In this document: piece after piece, positions 23,025 through 34,228 of the stretch
Layout of the letters: the number at the start of each line of letters is the position of its first letter
How positions within the stretch are numbered: the first letter of the stretch is position 1
Origin: JAICJC01 sp963709425
GTDB lineage: Bacteria; Actinomycetota; Thermoleophilia; Gaiellales; JAICJC01
Assembly: GCA_963709425.1 (NCBI GenBank)
Contig: CAVPWG010000005.1
Span: forward strand, 744,001-808,000
DNA length: 64,000 nucleotides
Reading direction: 5' to 3'
Program-made: the position numbers and the translations under genes
Notes under the pieces: model-generated
What the model saw: the letters and a program-made list of their open reading frames with translations, nothing else
Database searches by the model: none
Told to the model about the DNA's origin: nothing

Positions 23025-25347
23025 GTCCGTCCACCTGCACGGCTTCGGTCGCCTCGCGGGCCGCGAGTTCCGCTTCGGCCCCGGGCTGACCGTGGTGCAC
23101 GGCCCGAACGAGGCGGGCAAGAGCACGCTCCACGCGGCGCTTTCCGCGGCGCTCTTCGGCCTCGTCGGCAGCGGCCGCAGGAGGCGCGACGACACCGCCC
23201 GGATCGAGCGCTTCCGTCCCTGGGACGGGGCCCGGTACGCCGCCACGGCCGAGGTGGTCGCGGCCGGCGGCCGCCGGCTCCGCCTCGAGTGGGACTTCGA
23301 CCGGGCCCGCGTCGCCGTCGTCGATGCAGCCGCCGGAAGCGACGTCACACGCGACTACGGCGGCGGCGACTCCGACGAGCTCGTGCGAGCCCTCTGGGGC
23401 GTCGAGCGCGGCGTGTATCTCCACCTCGGCCATGTCGCCCAGGCGGAGCTCGCGCGCATCTCCGATCCGGCGGGCGTGCGCCACGCGATCGAGGCCGTCG
23501 TCGGCCAGGGCGCCGCCGACTCCCCGGCCCAGGCGGCGGTGGCTGCGCTCAAGGAGCAGCGCGCACGCCTGGTGGGCCTGAACTCCGCGGCCACCAAGCC
23601 GCTCGCTCGCGCACGCGCCGAGCGCGACCGGCTTGCCGACGCCGTCGCCGTCGCAGCCGCCGAGCGCGGGGCGGTCGATGAGCTCGCCTCCGAGCGTGAC
23701 TCGGCCCGCGCGGCCGTCGAGGCCGCCGACCGGCGCGTGCACGCGCTCGACCATGCCGCCGCCCATGTCCGCGCCCGCGAGCTTCGCCGCCGCATCGAGT
23801 GGGCCGACGAGGCCGAGCGGGCCGCCGTCGCCGCCGCGGCCGTCGTGGAGCGCGAGGCGGCGCACGCCGAGTTCGTCCCGTCCGCGGAGGTCGGCACCCT
23901 GCGCCACCGGCTGCGCGATCTCGAGGCCGAGCATGATCGCCGCTCCGGCGAGCGGGTGCTCGACACCCAGCGGCTGACGGAGGTCGAGCGGGAGCGGGCG
24001 GCGCTCGCCGCCCGGGTGGAGGCGCTCGCACCCCACCGCGGGGCATCCGCGCGCGCCGCCGAGATCGAGGCGCTCGCACTGGCGGCGGCACGTGGCGGCG
24101 ACGGCCGCCGTCGTCTCCTCGGGCTGGTTGCCCTCGCCGGCACCCTCGCCGTGGCCGCGGCCGCGGTCGGACAGCCGGCGCTCGCGGCACTTGCCGTCAT
24201 CGCCGGCGGCGCCTCCGTCGCGCTCGCCGCCCGCGGCCGGCCGCAGGCCGCCTCCGAGCTCGACCGCGCGCTGCCCGGCAGCGAGCCGGTCCAGACGCGG
24301 CTTGCCGCCCACCGCGAGGCATGCGCCGCCGACCGCGAGCTCGACCGTGTCGAGCGCGAGCTCGGGCGGGTCGAGGTGAGCTACGCCGGCCTGCGGGCTG
24401 ACCTGGCCGCGCTCGACCAGATCGAGCACGAGCGCGCGCAGGTGTCAGAGCGCGTGCGCTCCGAGCTGATCCGGGCCGGATTCGAGGACGCCGACGTCGA
24501 GGACAGCCTGCGCAGGTACGACGCCGCGGTGGCCGGCCACGCCCAGCTCGTCGAAGCCACCGCCACCCAGCGACAGAAGCGAGCCGAGCTGGAGCGGCTC
24601 TTCGGCGACGAGTCGCTCGATGAGGCGCGGCTGCGGCTGGGGGAGATCGAGTCCAGCCTGAACGGCCACGCAGCGCTCGCCGACGGGCGTGACCTGGCGG
24701 CCGTCGAGACCGAGCGGGCAGCGGCTGAAGCCGAGCGCGACCGCGCCGCCCTCGGCGCCACGGCACTCGACGCCCGGCTGGCCGAGCGGCGGCGGTCCGC
24801 GCCCCGGGTCGCCGAGCTTCACGAACAGCTCGAGGAGGCGATCGAGCTCGTCGCCCGCCTCGAGCACACGGACGCCGTGCTGCGCCTTGCCGAGGCCGAG
24901 CTGGCTTCGGCGGCCGACGAGACCTACCGCGACGTCGCGCCACTTCTGGGCGCAGCGCTGGCCGAGCCGATCGGCCGGCTCACGGCCGGGCGCTACGCGA
25001 CCGCCTTCGTCGAGGACGACCTCGGCGTGCGCCTCGAGACGCCCGAGCGCGGTGAGGTGGTCGATCTCGCCGCGCTGTCGCACGGCACCCAGCGGCAGGT
25101 CTATCTCGTGCAGCGCCTCGAGCTCGTCCGGCTTCTGTGCCCCGCGGGAGCCACACCTCCCGTCCTCCTGGACGATCCGTTCGCGCACGTCGACGCCGAG
25201 CGGGTCGAGCGCACCCTCGCCTACCTCTCAGACCTGGCAGCCGACCGGCAGCTGATCCTGTTCTCGACCGACCGGGCCGCGGTTGACCTCGCGCCCAGCT
25301 CCGCGGCCGTCATCGAGCTCGCGCTCGAAGGCGCAGCCGCCGCCTAG
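23014..25347 (+). CDS. SbcC/YhaN-like coiled-coil ATPase with central hydrophobic hairpin
   Basis: A 777-residue SMC/Rad50-like ATPase, partner of the preceding nuclease. Walker A is HGPNEAGKST (about 29-38). Two long coiled-coil arms rich in Ala, Glu and Arg follow. In the middle (about 367-405) lies RRLLGLVALAGTLAVAAAAV followed by a second hydrophobic run, instead of a Rad50 zinc hook (no CxxC). At the C-terminus are the signature-like LAALSHGTQRQVYLVQRLEL and Walker B PPVLLDDPFAHVD. This layout matches YhaN, which is tied to the membrane at the tip of its coils. GTG 23014 overlaps sbcD and starts with the family pattern of strand, FGR, then P-loop. Confidence 0.88.
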   Translation: MHIESVHLHGFGRLAGREFRFGPGLTVVHGPNEAGKSTLHAALSAALFGLVGSGRRRRDDTARIERFRPWDGARYAATAEVVAAGGRRLRLEWDFDRARVAVVDAAAGSDVTRDYGGGDSDELVRALWGVERGVYLHLGHVAQAELARISDPAGVRHAIEAVVGQGAADSPAQAAVAALKEQRARLVGLNSAATKPLARARAERDRLADAVAVAAAERGAVDELASERDSARAAVEAADRRVHALDHAAAHVRARELRRRIEWADEAERAAVAAAAVVEREAAHAEFVPSAEVGTLRHRLRDLEAEHDRRSGERVLDTQRLTEVERERAALAARVEALAPHRGASARAAEIEALALAAARGGDGRRRLLGLVALAGTLAVAAAAVGQPALAALAVIAGGASVALAARGRPQAASELDRALPGSEPVQTRLAAHREACAADRELDRVERELGRVEVSYAGLRADLAALDQIEHERAQVSERVRSELIRAGFEDADVEDSLRRYDAAVAGHAQLVEATATQRQKRAELERLFGDESLDEARLRLGEIESSLNGHAALADGRDLAAVETERAAAEAERDRAALGATALDARLAERRRSAPRVAELHEQLEEAIELVARLEHTDAVLRLAEAELASAADETYRDVAPLLGAALAEPIGRLTAGRYATAFVEDDLGVRLETPERGEVVDLAALSHGTQRQVYLVQRLELVRLLCPAGATPPVLLDDPFAHVDAERVERTLAYLSDLAADRQLILFSTDRAAVDLAPSSAAVIELALEGAAAA

Positions 25348-26925
25348 GTGTTCGACATCGAGCGCCGGCCGGCGAGCCGGGAGGACGGCGCAAGCAGCCG
25401 CTCGGCGCGGAGCGTCGCAAGGCTCAACACGGGCACGTCGATGGCACGCTCGAAGCAGATGTAGCGTGTGCGCCACGATGGGTGGAACTTGCGGCTGAAG
25501 CTGAAGAGCCGCTCCAGCTGAAAGACACGATCGAGCCGCAGGACGACGGACCGCGCAAGCCGCATCCGGAGGGGCGCGGCGTCGTCTGCCCGCAGCACGT
25601 CCGCGAAGGCCGCGAAGTTGAGCGAGATCTCCTCGACGCCCGCCGGCGAAGCCCAGAGCGTCGTCCGGGCGATCAGGAACTCCATGAGGCCGTTGGGCGT
25701 CTCGCTACCCCGCCGCATCGCTGAGAGCGAGTAGCCGCGCGACGACGGCACGAGGTGGAGATAGCCGCGGACGCTGCCGTCGCCGTCGGTGGCGAGCGCG
25801 AAGCGGGCCCGCGAATGGGTATGCAGATCGTCCATCGCCATCGAGAAGCCCCTGTCCACGGTGCCGGCGAGCCACTGACGCGTGACGGCGTCGACGTCTG
25901 CGCGCTCCGCCTCCGAGAGGTCATCAGGAGCAGCGACCCGGAATTGCGTAGCCGGCGCGGTCGAGCCGGGCGACGGATTGGCGCACCTTCCGGATCCCGC
26001 GACCCTCGAGCGAGAACCGGGTGGGATCGAGCACCGCCTCGTCGCCGCTTCGAAACGCGCGCATGCCCCGCGCGCGGTACAGGTCGAGCCAGCGGTCGGA
26101 TGCGTGGAGGACCACGAACCGCCAGCCACGTTCGCGACACACAGCGCGGAAGTCGTCGACCAGGCCCGGCACCTCGTCCGCCCCGCCGATCGGATCGCCC
26201 GCGACGAGCGCGCAGCCGGCGACGACGCGATAGGCCAGGAACGCGTTGCCGGCCCGCGAGAACATGTACCTGCGGTCGCGTCTGAGCGCGAAGAACGAAA
26301 GGCTGTCGTCTCCGTGATCGGCGACCAACGCGCGGGCGCGCTCGTGATCCGCGTCAGTCTGACCGCAGGGCTCCCGGTGCGCCCGAAGCCACTGGTGGAG
26401 CGCCCAGAACGCGCCGGAGGCGAGCACGAACTCGAAGCCCAGGTCGGTGATCCGGTTCAGGTGCTCGTCGGCGGCGGAGCCGACGACCGCCCACGCGGCG
26501 AGCGCAACGGCGAGGCCGGCGACCAGCGGCGGCAGACTCGTCGGGTCGCCGGGGACGTCGTACCACCGGCGCAGGCGAAGGAGCGCCACGAGGAGGGCGA
26601 TGCTCCCGACGGCCTCCTCGACGTCGAACCCGCCGGCGAGGTGGCCCAGGGCGGCGAACGTGATGACGGCGAGCGCGGCCATCCACGCGCGGTGCTTGCG
26701 CCTGGCGAGCCCACCCGAGAGCCACACGAGCGCGACACCGCACGCGAACGTCAGCGAGCCGGCGAGGTCGCCGGCATCCATCGGGAGCATCGCCTGGAAG
26801 AGATCGAACCGGTCGGTGAGGGCGGGTGTGATCGCCGAAAGGATGTCGACGATGCCGACGACGAGCGCCCCGAACGCGATCACGACCGGGGGCTCGACCG
26901 CAACCGACGTGAACCGGCGAAGCAC
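25344..26925 (-). pseudogene. DUF2156 (MprF C-terminal-like) membrane protein, frameshifted
   Basis: The N-terminal frame from GTG 26925 has about six membrane helices (VVIAFGALVVGIVDILSAI, then MAALAVITFAALGHLAGG and others). It then enters the DUF2156 catalytic domain (LSFFALRRDRRYMFS, FLAYRVVAGCALVAGDPIG, WRFVVLHASDRWLDLYRARG). It stops early after LDRAGYA; the continuation VAAPDDLSEAERADVDAVT is in the next frame and runs to 25344, ending in a family-like tail (VFQLERLFSFSRKFHPSW). One extra base near 25943-25948 explains the break. MprF-type enzymes transfer lysine or alanine to phosphatidylglycerol. The substrate here is unknown and the split is probably a sequence error. Confidence 0.8.
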
Positions 26926-26932
26926 CTTGCCC

Positions 26933-26938
26933 ACAGTA
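26933..26938 (-). promoter_or_regulatory. -10 box, leaderless start of the DUF2156 gene
   Basis: TACTGT on the minus strand ends 7 nt before GTG 26925 and favours that start over the in-frame GTG 26934. Confidence 0.4.
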
Positions 26939-26960
26939 CCGGCATGGTCTTGAAGAGACT

Positions 26961-28976
<2,016 letters not shown>

Positions 28977-29023
28977 CTGAGGCAGTGTCTCAGACCCCCC
29001 GGACCGAGCGGCGGCGGGCGGGC

Positions 29024-30449
29024 CTACGCCACGGCCTCGGGCTCGACCATCCCGCGCTCGGCGCGGACCGTCCGGACGTCGCTTCGCAGCCACAGGCATG
29101 CCGCAACCCCGAGCAGGCCGACCACCGCGGCCGCGAGGTAGGTCAGCCGGGCGGCGTCGATGACGGCGGGCACATGCGCGCCGGCGCGCTCGGCCCCGGT
29201 GACCTGCGCAGACGTCAGCGTCGCCGCGAAGACGATGCCGGCGACGGCCGCCCCCATCCCCGAGCCCACCTGGCGCGCGAGCGGGATGCTCGACGTCGAC
29301 CGGCCCTCGCGACCCTCGAGCGCCGTCGGCCAGCACGGCCGCGAAGAGCGCCGGGCTCGCGATGCCCATCCCGAGGCCCGAGAGCGTGTACGCGGCGATC
29401 GGGAGCACTGCTCCGCCCGCCGGGATCGCCATGACGAACGTGGCCGCGACCGTCAGGCTCGTGCCCAGGGCGATCTGGTTCCGCGGCCTCGCCCCGAGGC
29501 GCGCGGCGGTCATCGACCCGGTCGTCCATCCGAGCGTGCAGAGGAGAAGCGCGATGCCGACGACACGCACGCCGTCGTCGAACCCCACCTGGAGCTGGAG
29601 CGGCAGGTAGGTCTCGGCGCCGAGGAACGCCACGCCCGCCCCGAAGGCTGCGACGTTGGCGGCGATCGAGTTGGCGGTGTGGGTGAAGACGGGCTGAGTC
29701 GTCCGCCGCTCGTGGAAGAAGAAGGCCGCCGCCGGAAGGAGCGCCAGAGGCGCCAGCGCCAGCGGCGGCAGCCAGTGCTTGGTGAGCGCGAGCAGCACGG
29801 CGACGACGAGACCCAGCAGCACCGGGCCGGCGATGTTGAAGCGGGCCTCGTTCACGGGCCGTTCCACCGGATGAACCACGCGCAGCGCCCTGGCCGCCGA
29901 CCATGCGACGATCGCGATCAGCGGCAGGTTGATCCAGAACACCCACCGCCAGCCGACGGTGGCCGTGAGCACGGCACCGAGCGCCGGCCCGATCAGCGCG
30001 GAGACCCCCCACATGGCGGCGTTGATCCCGAAGGCACGCGGCCGAAGCTCATCGGGAAGCGACACGGCGAAGAGGCCGAGCGGGACTGCGAACATGAACC
30101 CGGCACCGAGGCCGAGGATGGCCCTCGAGACGGCGATGACCGGCATCGACGGCGCCAGCCCTCCGAGCACGTTGGCGACGGCGAAGAGCGAGCACGCGAT
30201 GGCGAACGACCGGCCCACGCCCTCCCGGTCGATGACGGCGCCCGCGACCGGGAAGGTCATCGCGACGGCGACGGTCGTCGCCCCGACAGTGACAGCGATC
30301 AGGTCGACGCCGCCGATGTCCTGCGCCGCCGACGGCAGGGCGGTGGTGACCATGAGCGCGTCCAGCGAGCCGAGGAAGGTGGCCCCGAGCGCAGCGACCA
30401 TCAGCGCGGTGTAGGGCGCGCGGAAGAGGGCGGCGTAGCTCGGAGTCAC
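29024..30449 (-). pseudogene. MFS transporter (EmrB/QacA-like), frameshifted
   Basis: Drug:proton antiporter-type major facilitator. From GTG 30449 the frame gives LGATFLGSLDALMVTTALPS (helix 1, family D-x-x-x-V/M-x-x-A-L-P motif), VSRAILGLGAGFMFAVPLGL and WRWVFWINLPLIAIVAW, through at least 11 membrane helices. After FAAVLADGA the frame is lost at about 29318-29321 by one extra base. The next frame continues REGRSTSSIPLARQVGSGMG, GAAVAGIVFAATLTSAQ and a last helix YLAAAVVGLLGVAACLWL, ending at 29024. The corrected protein would be about 474 residues. The break is probably a sequence error. It lies between the sdh-type operon and recQ on the same strand. Confidence 0.85.
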
Positions 30450-30482
30450 GGGGGCGTTACGGGGACTGCCACGGCGGGCGTT

Positions 30483-30497
30483 CGGGGACTGTCCCCG
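30483..30497 (-). repeat. CGGGGACAGTCCCCG palindrome after the HdrB-like stop
   Basis: On the minus strand the 15-mer CGGGGACAGTCCCCG begins 1 nt after the stop codon of the HdrB-like gene. The same 15-mer follows the mdh stop at 40917-40931. A truncated relative (GGCAGTCCCCG) lies just downstream near 30470-30480. It may act as a short terminator hairpin or be a dispersed repeat. Confidence 0.6.
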
Positions 30498-30498
30498 C

Positions 30499-31395
30499 TC
30501 AATCGCCCGCCGCGTAGATCTTGTCCGTGGCCGGGTACGTCTTCGTGACGTGGCGCTTGAAGAGCAGGTCGTCGTACGAGAGGCCGGCGGCCGCGCCGAC
30601 CAGCTGCGCGAGATGGAAGATCGGGAGGTCGAACTCGATGTCGGCCTCGCGGCTCGCCTTTCCCTGCCACGCGTCGAGCGAGAGGTGGCACAGCGGGCAC
30701 GGCGTCACCATCGCGTCGGCGCCGGCCTCCTTGGCCTCGGCCAGCGGCTGGATGAGCTCGCCCAGAGCGACCTCCTCGCGGGCCAGGACGATCGGGAAGC
30801 CGCAGCACTTGATCTTGGACGGATAGTCGACCGGCTCGGCCCCGCACGCCTCGATGATGCGCTCCAGCGACTGCGGCCGGTCGGGATCCTCAAAGCCGAG
30901 CAGCTTCGACGGGCGCAGGATCTGGCAGCCGTAGAACGGCGCGATCTTGACGCCCGTAAGCGGCTTCTGCGCGATCTGCTTCAGCTTCTCGTAGCCCTCG
31001 CCCTCGGCGATCTCCCACAGCAGGTGGCGCACCTCGACGCCGCCCTCGTACGAGGCGGCGCCGACGTCGCGGAGGTTCTTGTTCACACGCTCGCGCAGGT
31101 CGGCGTCGGCCTTCAGCTTGAGGTCGGCCTGGCGCAGGTTGAGCGTGCAGACGTTGCAGATCGTGAGCAGGGTCTCCTGCCCGAGCTGCTCGGCCTGGCC
31201 CAGGATGCGGGCGTTCAGATGCAGGTAGTACTCGGGCCGCGCCTCGTGCACGTCACCGGCGCCGCAGCACGTGAACCCGGGGATCTCGACCAGCTCGGCG
31301 CCCATCTTCTCGGCGATCGCCCGGGTCGACGTGTCGAGCTCCTTCTGCGAGAGGCTGGCCAGGCAGCCGGGGTAGTACGCGTAGCTCGGCTTCAC
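30499..31395 (-). CDS. HdrB-like CCG-domain subunit of type-E succinate:quinone oxidoreductase
   Basis: A 298-residue protein with two CCG domains, as in heterodisulfide reductase HdrB and the SdhE subunit of type-E complex II. First domain: YYPGCLASLS, then GFTCCGAGDVHEARP, then ICNVCTLNL. Second: YGCQILRPSKL, then KIKCCGFPIVLAREE, then TPCPLCHLSLD. Each set can bind a noncubane [4Fe-4S] cluster. It has no membrane helix but could attach by amphipathic helices, as known for type-E enzymes. GTG 31395 overlaps the sdhB stop by 4 nt, so it is the third gene of sdhAB-sdhE. Classical SdhC/SdhD genes are absent. The call as the quinone-side subunit is an inference from operon and motifs. Confidence 0.85.
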   Translation of the reverse strand: MKPSYAYYPGCLASLSQKELDTSTRAIAEKMGAELVEIPGFTCCGAGDVHEARPEYYLHLNARILGQAEQLGQETLLTICNVCTLNLRQADLKLKADADLRERVNKNLRDVGAASYEGGVEVRHLLWEIAEGEGYEKLKQIAQKPLTGVKIAPFYGCQILRPSKLLGFEDPDRPQSLERIIEACGAEPVDYPSKIKCCGFPIVLAREEVALGELIQPLAEAKEAGADAMVTPCPLCHLSLDAWQGKASREADIEFDLPIFHLAQLVGAAAGLSYDDLLFKRHVTKTYPATDKIYAAGD

Positions 31396-32387
31396 TCCGA
31401 GGGCTCCTCACGGTCGCGTGAGACACCGGCGCGGCGATCGTCGCGCGCCTCGGCCTCCTGGGTCTTCAACAGCTTGTGCAGCTTTCGCACCTCGTCGAGC
31501 TTCTTGGCCCGGTGTGGCTTCAGCGGGTTCGGCACCTTGCCGGCCCGCGCGAGGTTCAGGGCGAACTTGACGTCCATCGCCTTCAGCGGGTCGGTGTAGG
31601 GCACGAGCGCCGTCTCGAGCAGGTAGCCGGTCTGCCGGGTCGAGACGTCGAACACCTGCGCGTGGCGGGCGCCCTTGTCCGAGAGCATCCCCTCGGAGTA
31701 GATCTCGGCGCCCAGCTTGGCGATCGCGTCGCGCGGGTCGACGCCCTTCGGGCAGCGCTCGTTGCAGAAGTAGCAGCGGGTGCAGTCCCAGACGCCGTGG
31801 GCGCCGTTCAGCGTCCGCAGGCGCTCGCCGCGGTCGCGGTCGCGCACGTCCCCGACGAACCGCTGCGCCTTGGCGAGCGCCGCGGGGCCGAGGAAGTCCG
31901 GATCGGACTCCATCGAGTTGCACTCCGAGACGCAGCACCCGCACTGGATGCAGAGCGCCTCCTTCATGATCCGGTCGAGCTCCTCCTGCTGGACGCGCCA
32001 CTCCTTGACCGGTGGGCGGTCGTCCTCCTCGAGCCAGGGCTTCACGGCCTTGAACTTGGCCCAGAACGGATCCATGTCGACGACCAGGTCCTTGATCACC
32101 GGCAGGTTGCCCATGGGCGAGATCACCGGCACGTGGCCCGACTCGGCCAGCGGCGCCATCGGCGTCTTGCAGGCCAGCACCGCCGCGCCGTCCATCCGCA
32201 TCCCGCACGACCCGCACACCGCCATGCGGCAGCTCTTGCGGTAGGTGACCGACCCGTCGACCGTGTCCTTCACGACGTCGAGGACGTCGAGCAGGGTGGC
32301 CGTCTCGGGGGCGTCGACCGTGAACTCCTGGAGCCGTCCCTGCTCGGTGTCGGGGTCGTAGCGCTGGATCTTCAGGGTGAACTGCAT
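31392..32387 (-). CDS. sdhB: Succinate dehydrogenase iron-sulfur subunit, type-E-like
   Basis: A 331-residue SdhB, longer than the usual 230-250 because of a basic C-terminal tail. The [2Fe-2S] ligands are C53, C58, C61 and C73 (SCRMAVCGSCG ... LAC). The second cluster is CIQCGCCVSEC (C146, C149, C152, C156). The third is CTRCYFCNERCPKG (C202, C205, C208, C212): classical SdhB has Ile where C205 sits and carries [3Fe-4S], so the extra Cys predicts a [4Fe-4S] cluster, a known trait of type-E complexes. ATG 32387 lies 10 nt after the corrected sdhA stop, with GGAG before it. It overlaps the HdrB-like gene by 4 nt. Confidence 0.92.
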   Translation of the reverse strand: MQFTLKIQRYDPDTEQGRLQEFTVDAPETATLLDVLDVVKDTVDGSVTYRKSCRMAVCGSCGMRMDGAAVLACKTPMAPLAESGHVPVISPMGNLPVIKDLVVDMDPFWAKFKAVKPWLEEDDRPPVKEWRVQQEELDRIMKEALCIQCGCCVSECNSMESDPDFLGPAALAKAQRFVGDVRDRDRGERLRTLNGAHGVWDCTRCYFCNERCPKGVDPRDAIAKLGAEIYSEGMLSDKGARHAQVFDVSTRQTGYLLETALVPYTDPLKAMDVKFALNLARAGKVPNPLKPHRAKKLDEVRKLHKLLKTQEAEARDDRRAGVSRDREEPSE

Positions 32388-32397
32388 GCTGCTCCGG

Positions 32398-34090
32398 TCA
32401 GTAGGCGCGGACGGCGGGCTCGAACTCGGTGATGGTGACGGGCCGGTAGTCGAGCGACACGCCGCCGTCGTCGTACACCGGCCAGCGTATGCCGCAGCCA
32501 CCGCTCGTCGTCGCGCTCGGGGTAGTCGAGCCGGGAGTGCGCGCCCCTGCTCTCGGTGCGGGCGACCGCTCCGGCGACGAGGCAGTCGGCCATCTGGAGC
32601 ATCGAGCCGAGCTCGAGCGCCTGGATCAGGTCGGAGTTGAACGTGCGCGACTTGTCCTGGATCACCACGCCGAGGCCGCCGCGGAAGCGCTCGCGCAGGT
32701 CGGCGACGTCGCTCACGCACCTCTCGAGCCCCTCGGCGGTGCGGAAGATGCCGGCGTTCGCGTACATCGTGTCGGCCAGCTCGTCGCGCAGGACGTGCGG
32801 GCGGACGCCGTCGAAGTTGTAGAGGAGCTGGGCGATCCGGCGCTCGGCCACACGGACGGCGGACGGCGAGAACACGGCCGCGGACGACCCGTTCGAGCGG
32901 AAGTCCTGCGCCGCCGCCGCCCCGGAGCGGCGCCCGAAGACGACGGTCTCGAGCAGCGAGTTCCCGCCCAGGCGGTTGGCGCCGTGGACCGAGACGCACG
33001 CGCACTCTCCGGCGGCGTAGAGGCCCGGCATGGACGTCCGCCCCCAGACGTCCGTGTCGATCCCGCCCATGTGGTAGTGCGACCCCGGCCGCACGGGGAT
33101 CGGCTCCTCGATCGGGTCGACGCCGGCGTAGTCCATCGCCAGCTCGCGCGATCCATGCAGGACGGTGTTGATCTTCTTCGCCCCGAGGTGGGTGAGGTCG
33201 AGCAGGACGCACCCGTCGACGCCGCGGCCCTCGTCGATCTCGGTCTGCTCGGCCCGCGAGACGACGTCGCGCGACGCCAGCTCCCCGGCGTTCGGCGCGT
33301 AGCTGAACATGAAGCGGTCGCCCTCGGCGTTCCGCAGGTAGCCGCCCTCGCCGCGGCAGCCTTCGGTGATGAGGACGCCGTTCGCCTTGAGCGTCGTCGG
33401 GTGAAACTGCATGAACTCCATGTCCTTCAGCGGCACGCCGGCGCGCCAGGCCATCGACATCCCGTCTCCGGTGCAGGCGTAGGCGTTCGTCGTGCCGCGG
33501 TACATGCGGCCGAGGCCGCCGGTCGCGAGCACGACCGCCCCGGCCTCGACGCCCTGCACGCCGCCGTGGACGAGATCCCAGGCCGTCAGGCCGACGCAGC
33601 GCTCGCCGTCCATCACCAGGTCGAGCGCGAACCACTCCTCGTAGACGGTGACCTCCGACTTGACGAGCTGCTCGTAGAGGACATGTAGGAGCACGTGGCC
33701 GGTGATGTCGGCCGCGTAGCAGGTGCGGGGCGCGCCGCCCGCGCCGAACGGCCGCTGGGCGATCCGCCCGTCAGGGGTGCGCGAGAAGATGCAGCCCATG
33801 TGCTCGAGCTCGTAGATGTCGCCGGGCCCCTCCTCGCACATGACCGCGATCGCGTCCTGGTCGCCGAGGTAGTCGGAGCCCTTGACGGTGAAGAACGTGT
33901 GCTGCTCGGGCGAGTCCTCGGACGCGTTCCCGAGCGCTGCGTTGATGCCGCCCTCCGCGGCGCCGGAATGGCTGCGCGTCGGGTGGAGCTTGGAGACGAC
34001 CCCGACGTCTGCGCCGTAGCGAGAGGCCTCGATGGCGGCACGCATCCCGGCCACCCCCGCACCGACCACAACGACGTCGTGTCGTACCAT
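32398..34090 (-). CDS. sdhA: Succinate dehydrogenase flavoprotein subunit (one frameshift near the 3' end)
   Basis: A complete SdhA of about 563 residues once one base is corrected. The FAD loop is VVVVGAGVAGMRAAIEAS. His41 in TRSHSGAAEGGINAA is the expected covalent FAD site. The active-site segments are QFHPTTLKANGVLITEGCRG and HYHMGGIDTDVWG. After ERWLRHTLA one extra base at 32478-32483 throws the frame off; the next frame gives VYDDGGVSLDYRPVTITEFE and a TGA at 32398-32400. Without correction the frame runs into sdhB to 32372. ATG 34090 has a TACGCT box 8 nt upstream. An open frame to 34162 is not needed. It starts the sdhA-sdhB-HdrB-like operon. Confidence 0.92.
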
Positions 34091-34098
34091 GCCGGGGC

Positions 34099-34104
34099 AG
34101 CGTA
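34099..34104 (-). promoter_or_regulatory. -10 box, leaderless start of sdhA
   Basis: TACGCT on the minus strand ends 8 nt before ATG 34090. It supports the short start for sdhA. Confidence 0.45.
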
Positions 34105-34148
34105 CCAGAGCACCTCTCGAGGTCACTTTGTAACAGCTATGTGAGGGG

Positions 34149-34176
34149 TTGGAACGAGGCAAAAGTGCGGTAAACT
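34149..34176 (+). promoter_or_regulatory. Promoter of the PEP carboxykinase gene
   Basis: TTGGAA (34149-34154) and TAAACT (34171-34176) are spaced 16 nt apart, a credible sigma-70 promoter. A leader of about 45 nt follows, with AGGGAGG at 34216-34222 as ribosome site. Confidence 0.55.
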
Positions 34177-34228
34177 GGTCTATGGCCGCACGCGGCGCGC
34201 GGCATCTTGTGACTCAGGGAGGATGGGC

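Noticed and set aside
22411..24429. 672-codon open frame antisense to the YhaO/YhaN pair
   Set aside because: Composition is the usual GC-rich shadow (Arg, Gly and Ala runs), with no domain; the sense genes are strongly supported.
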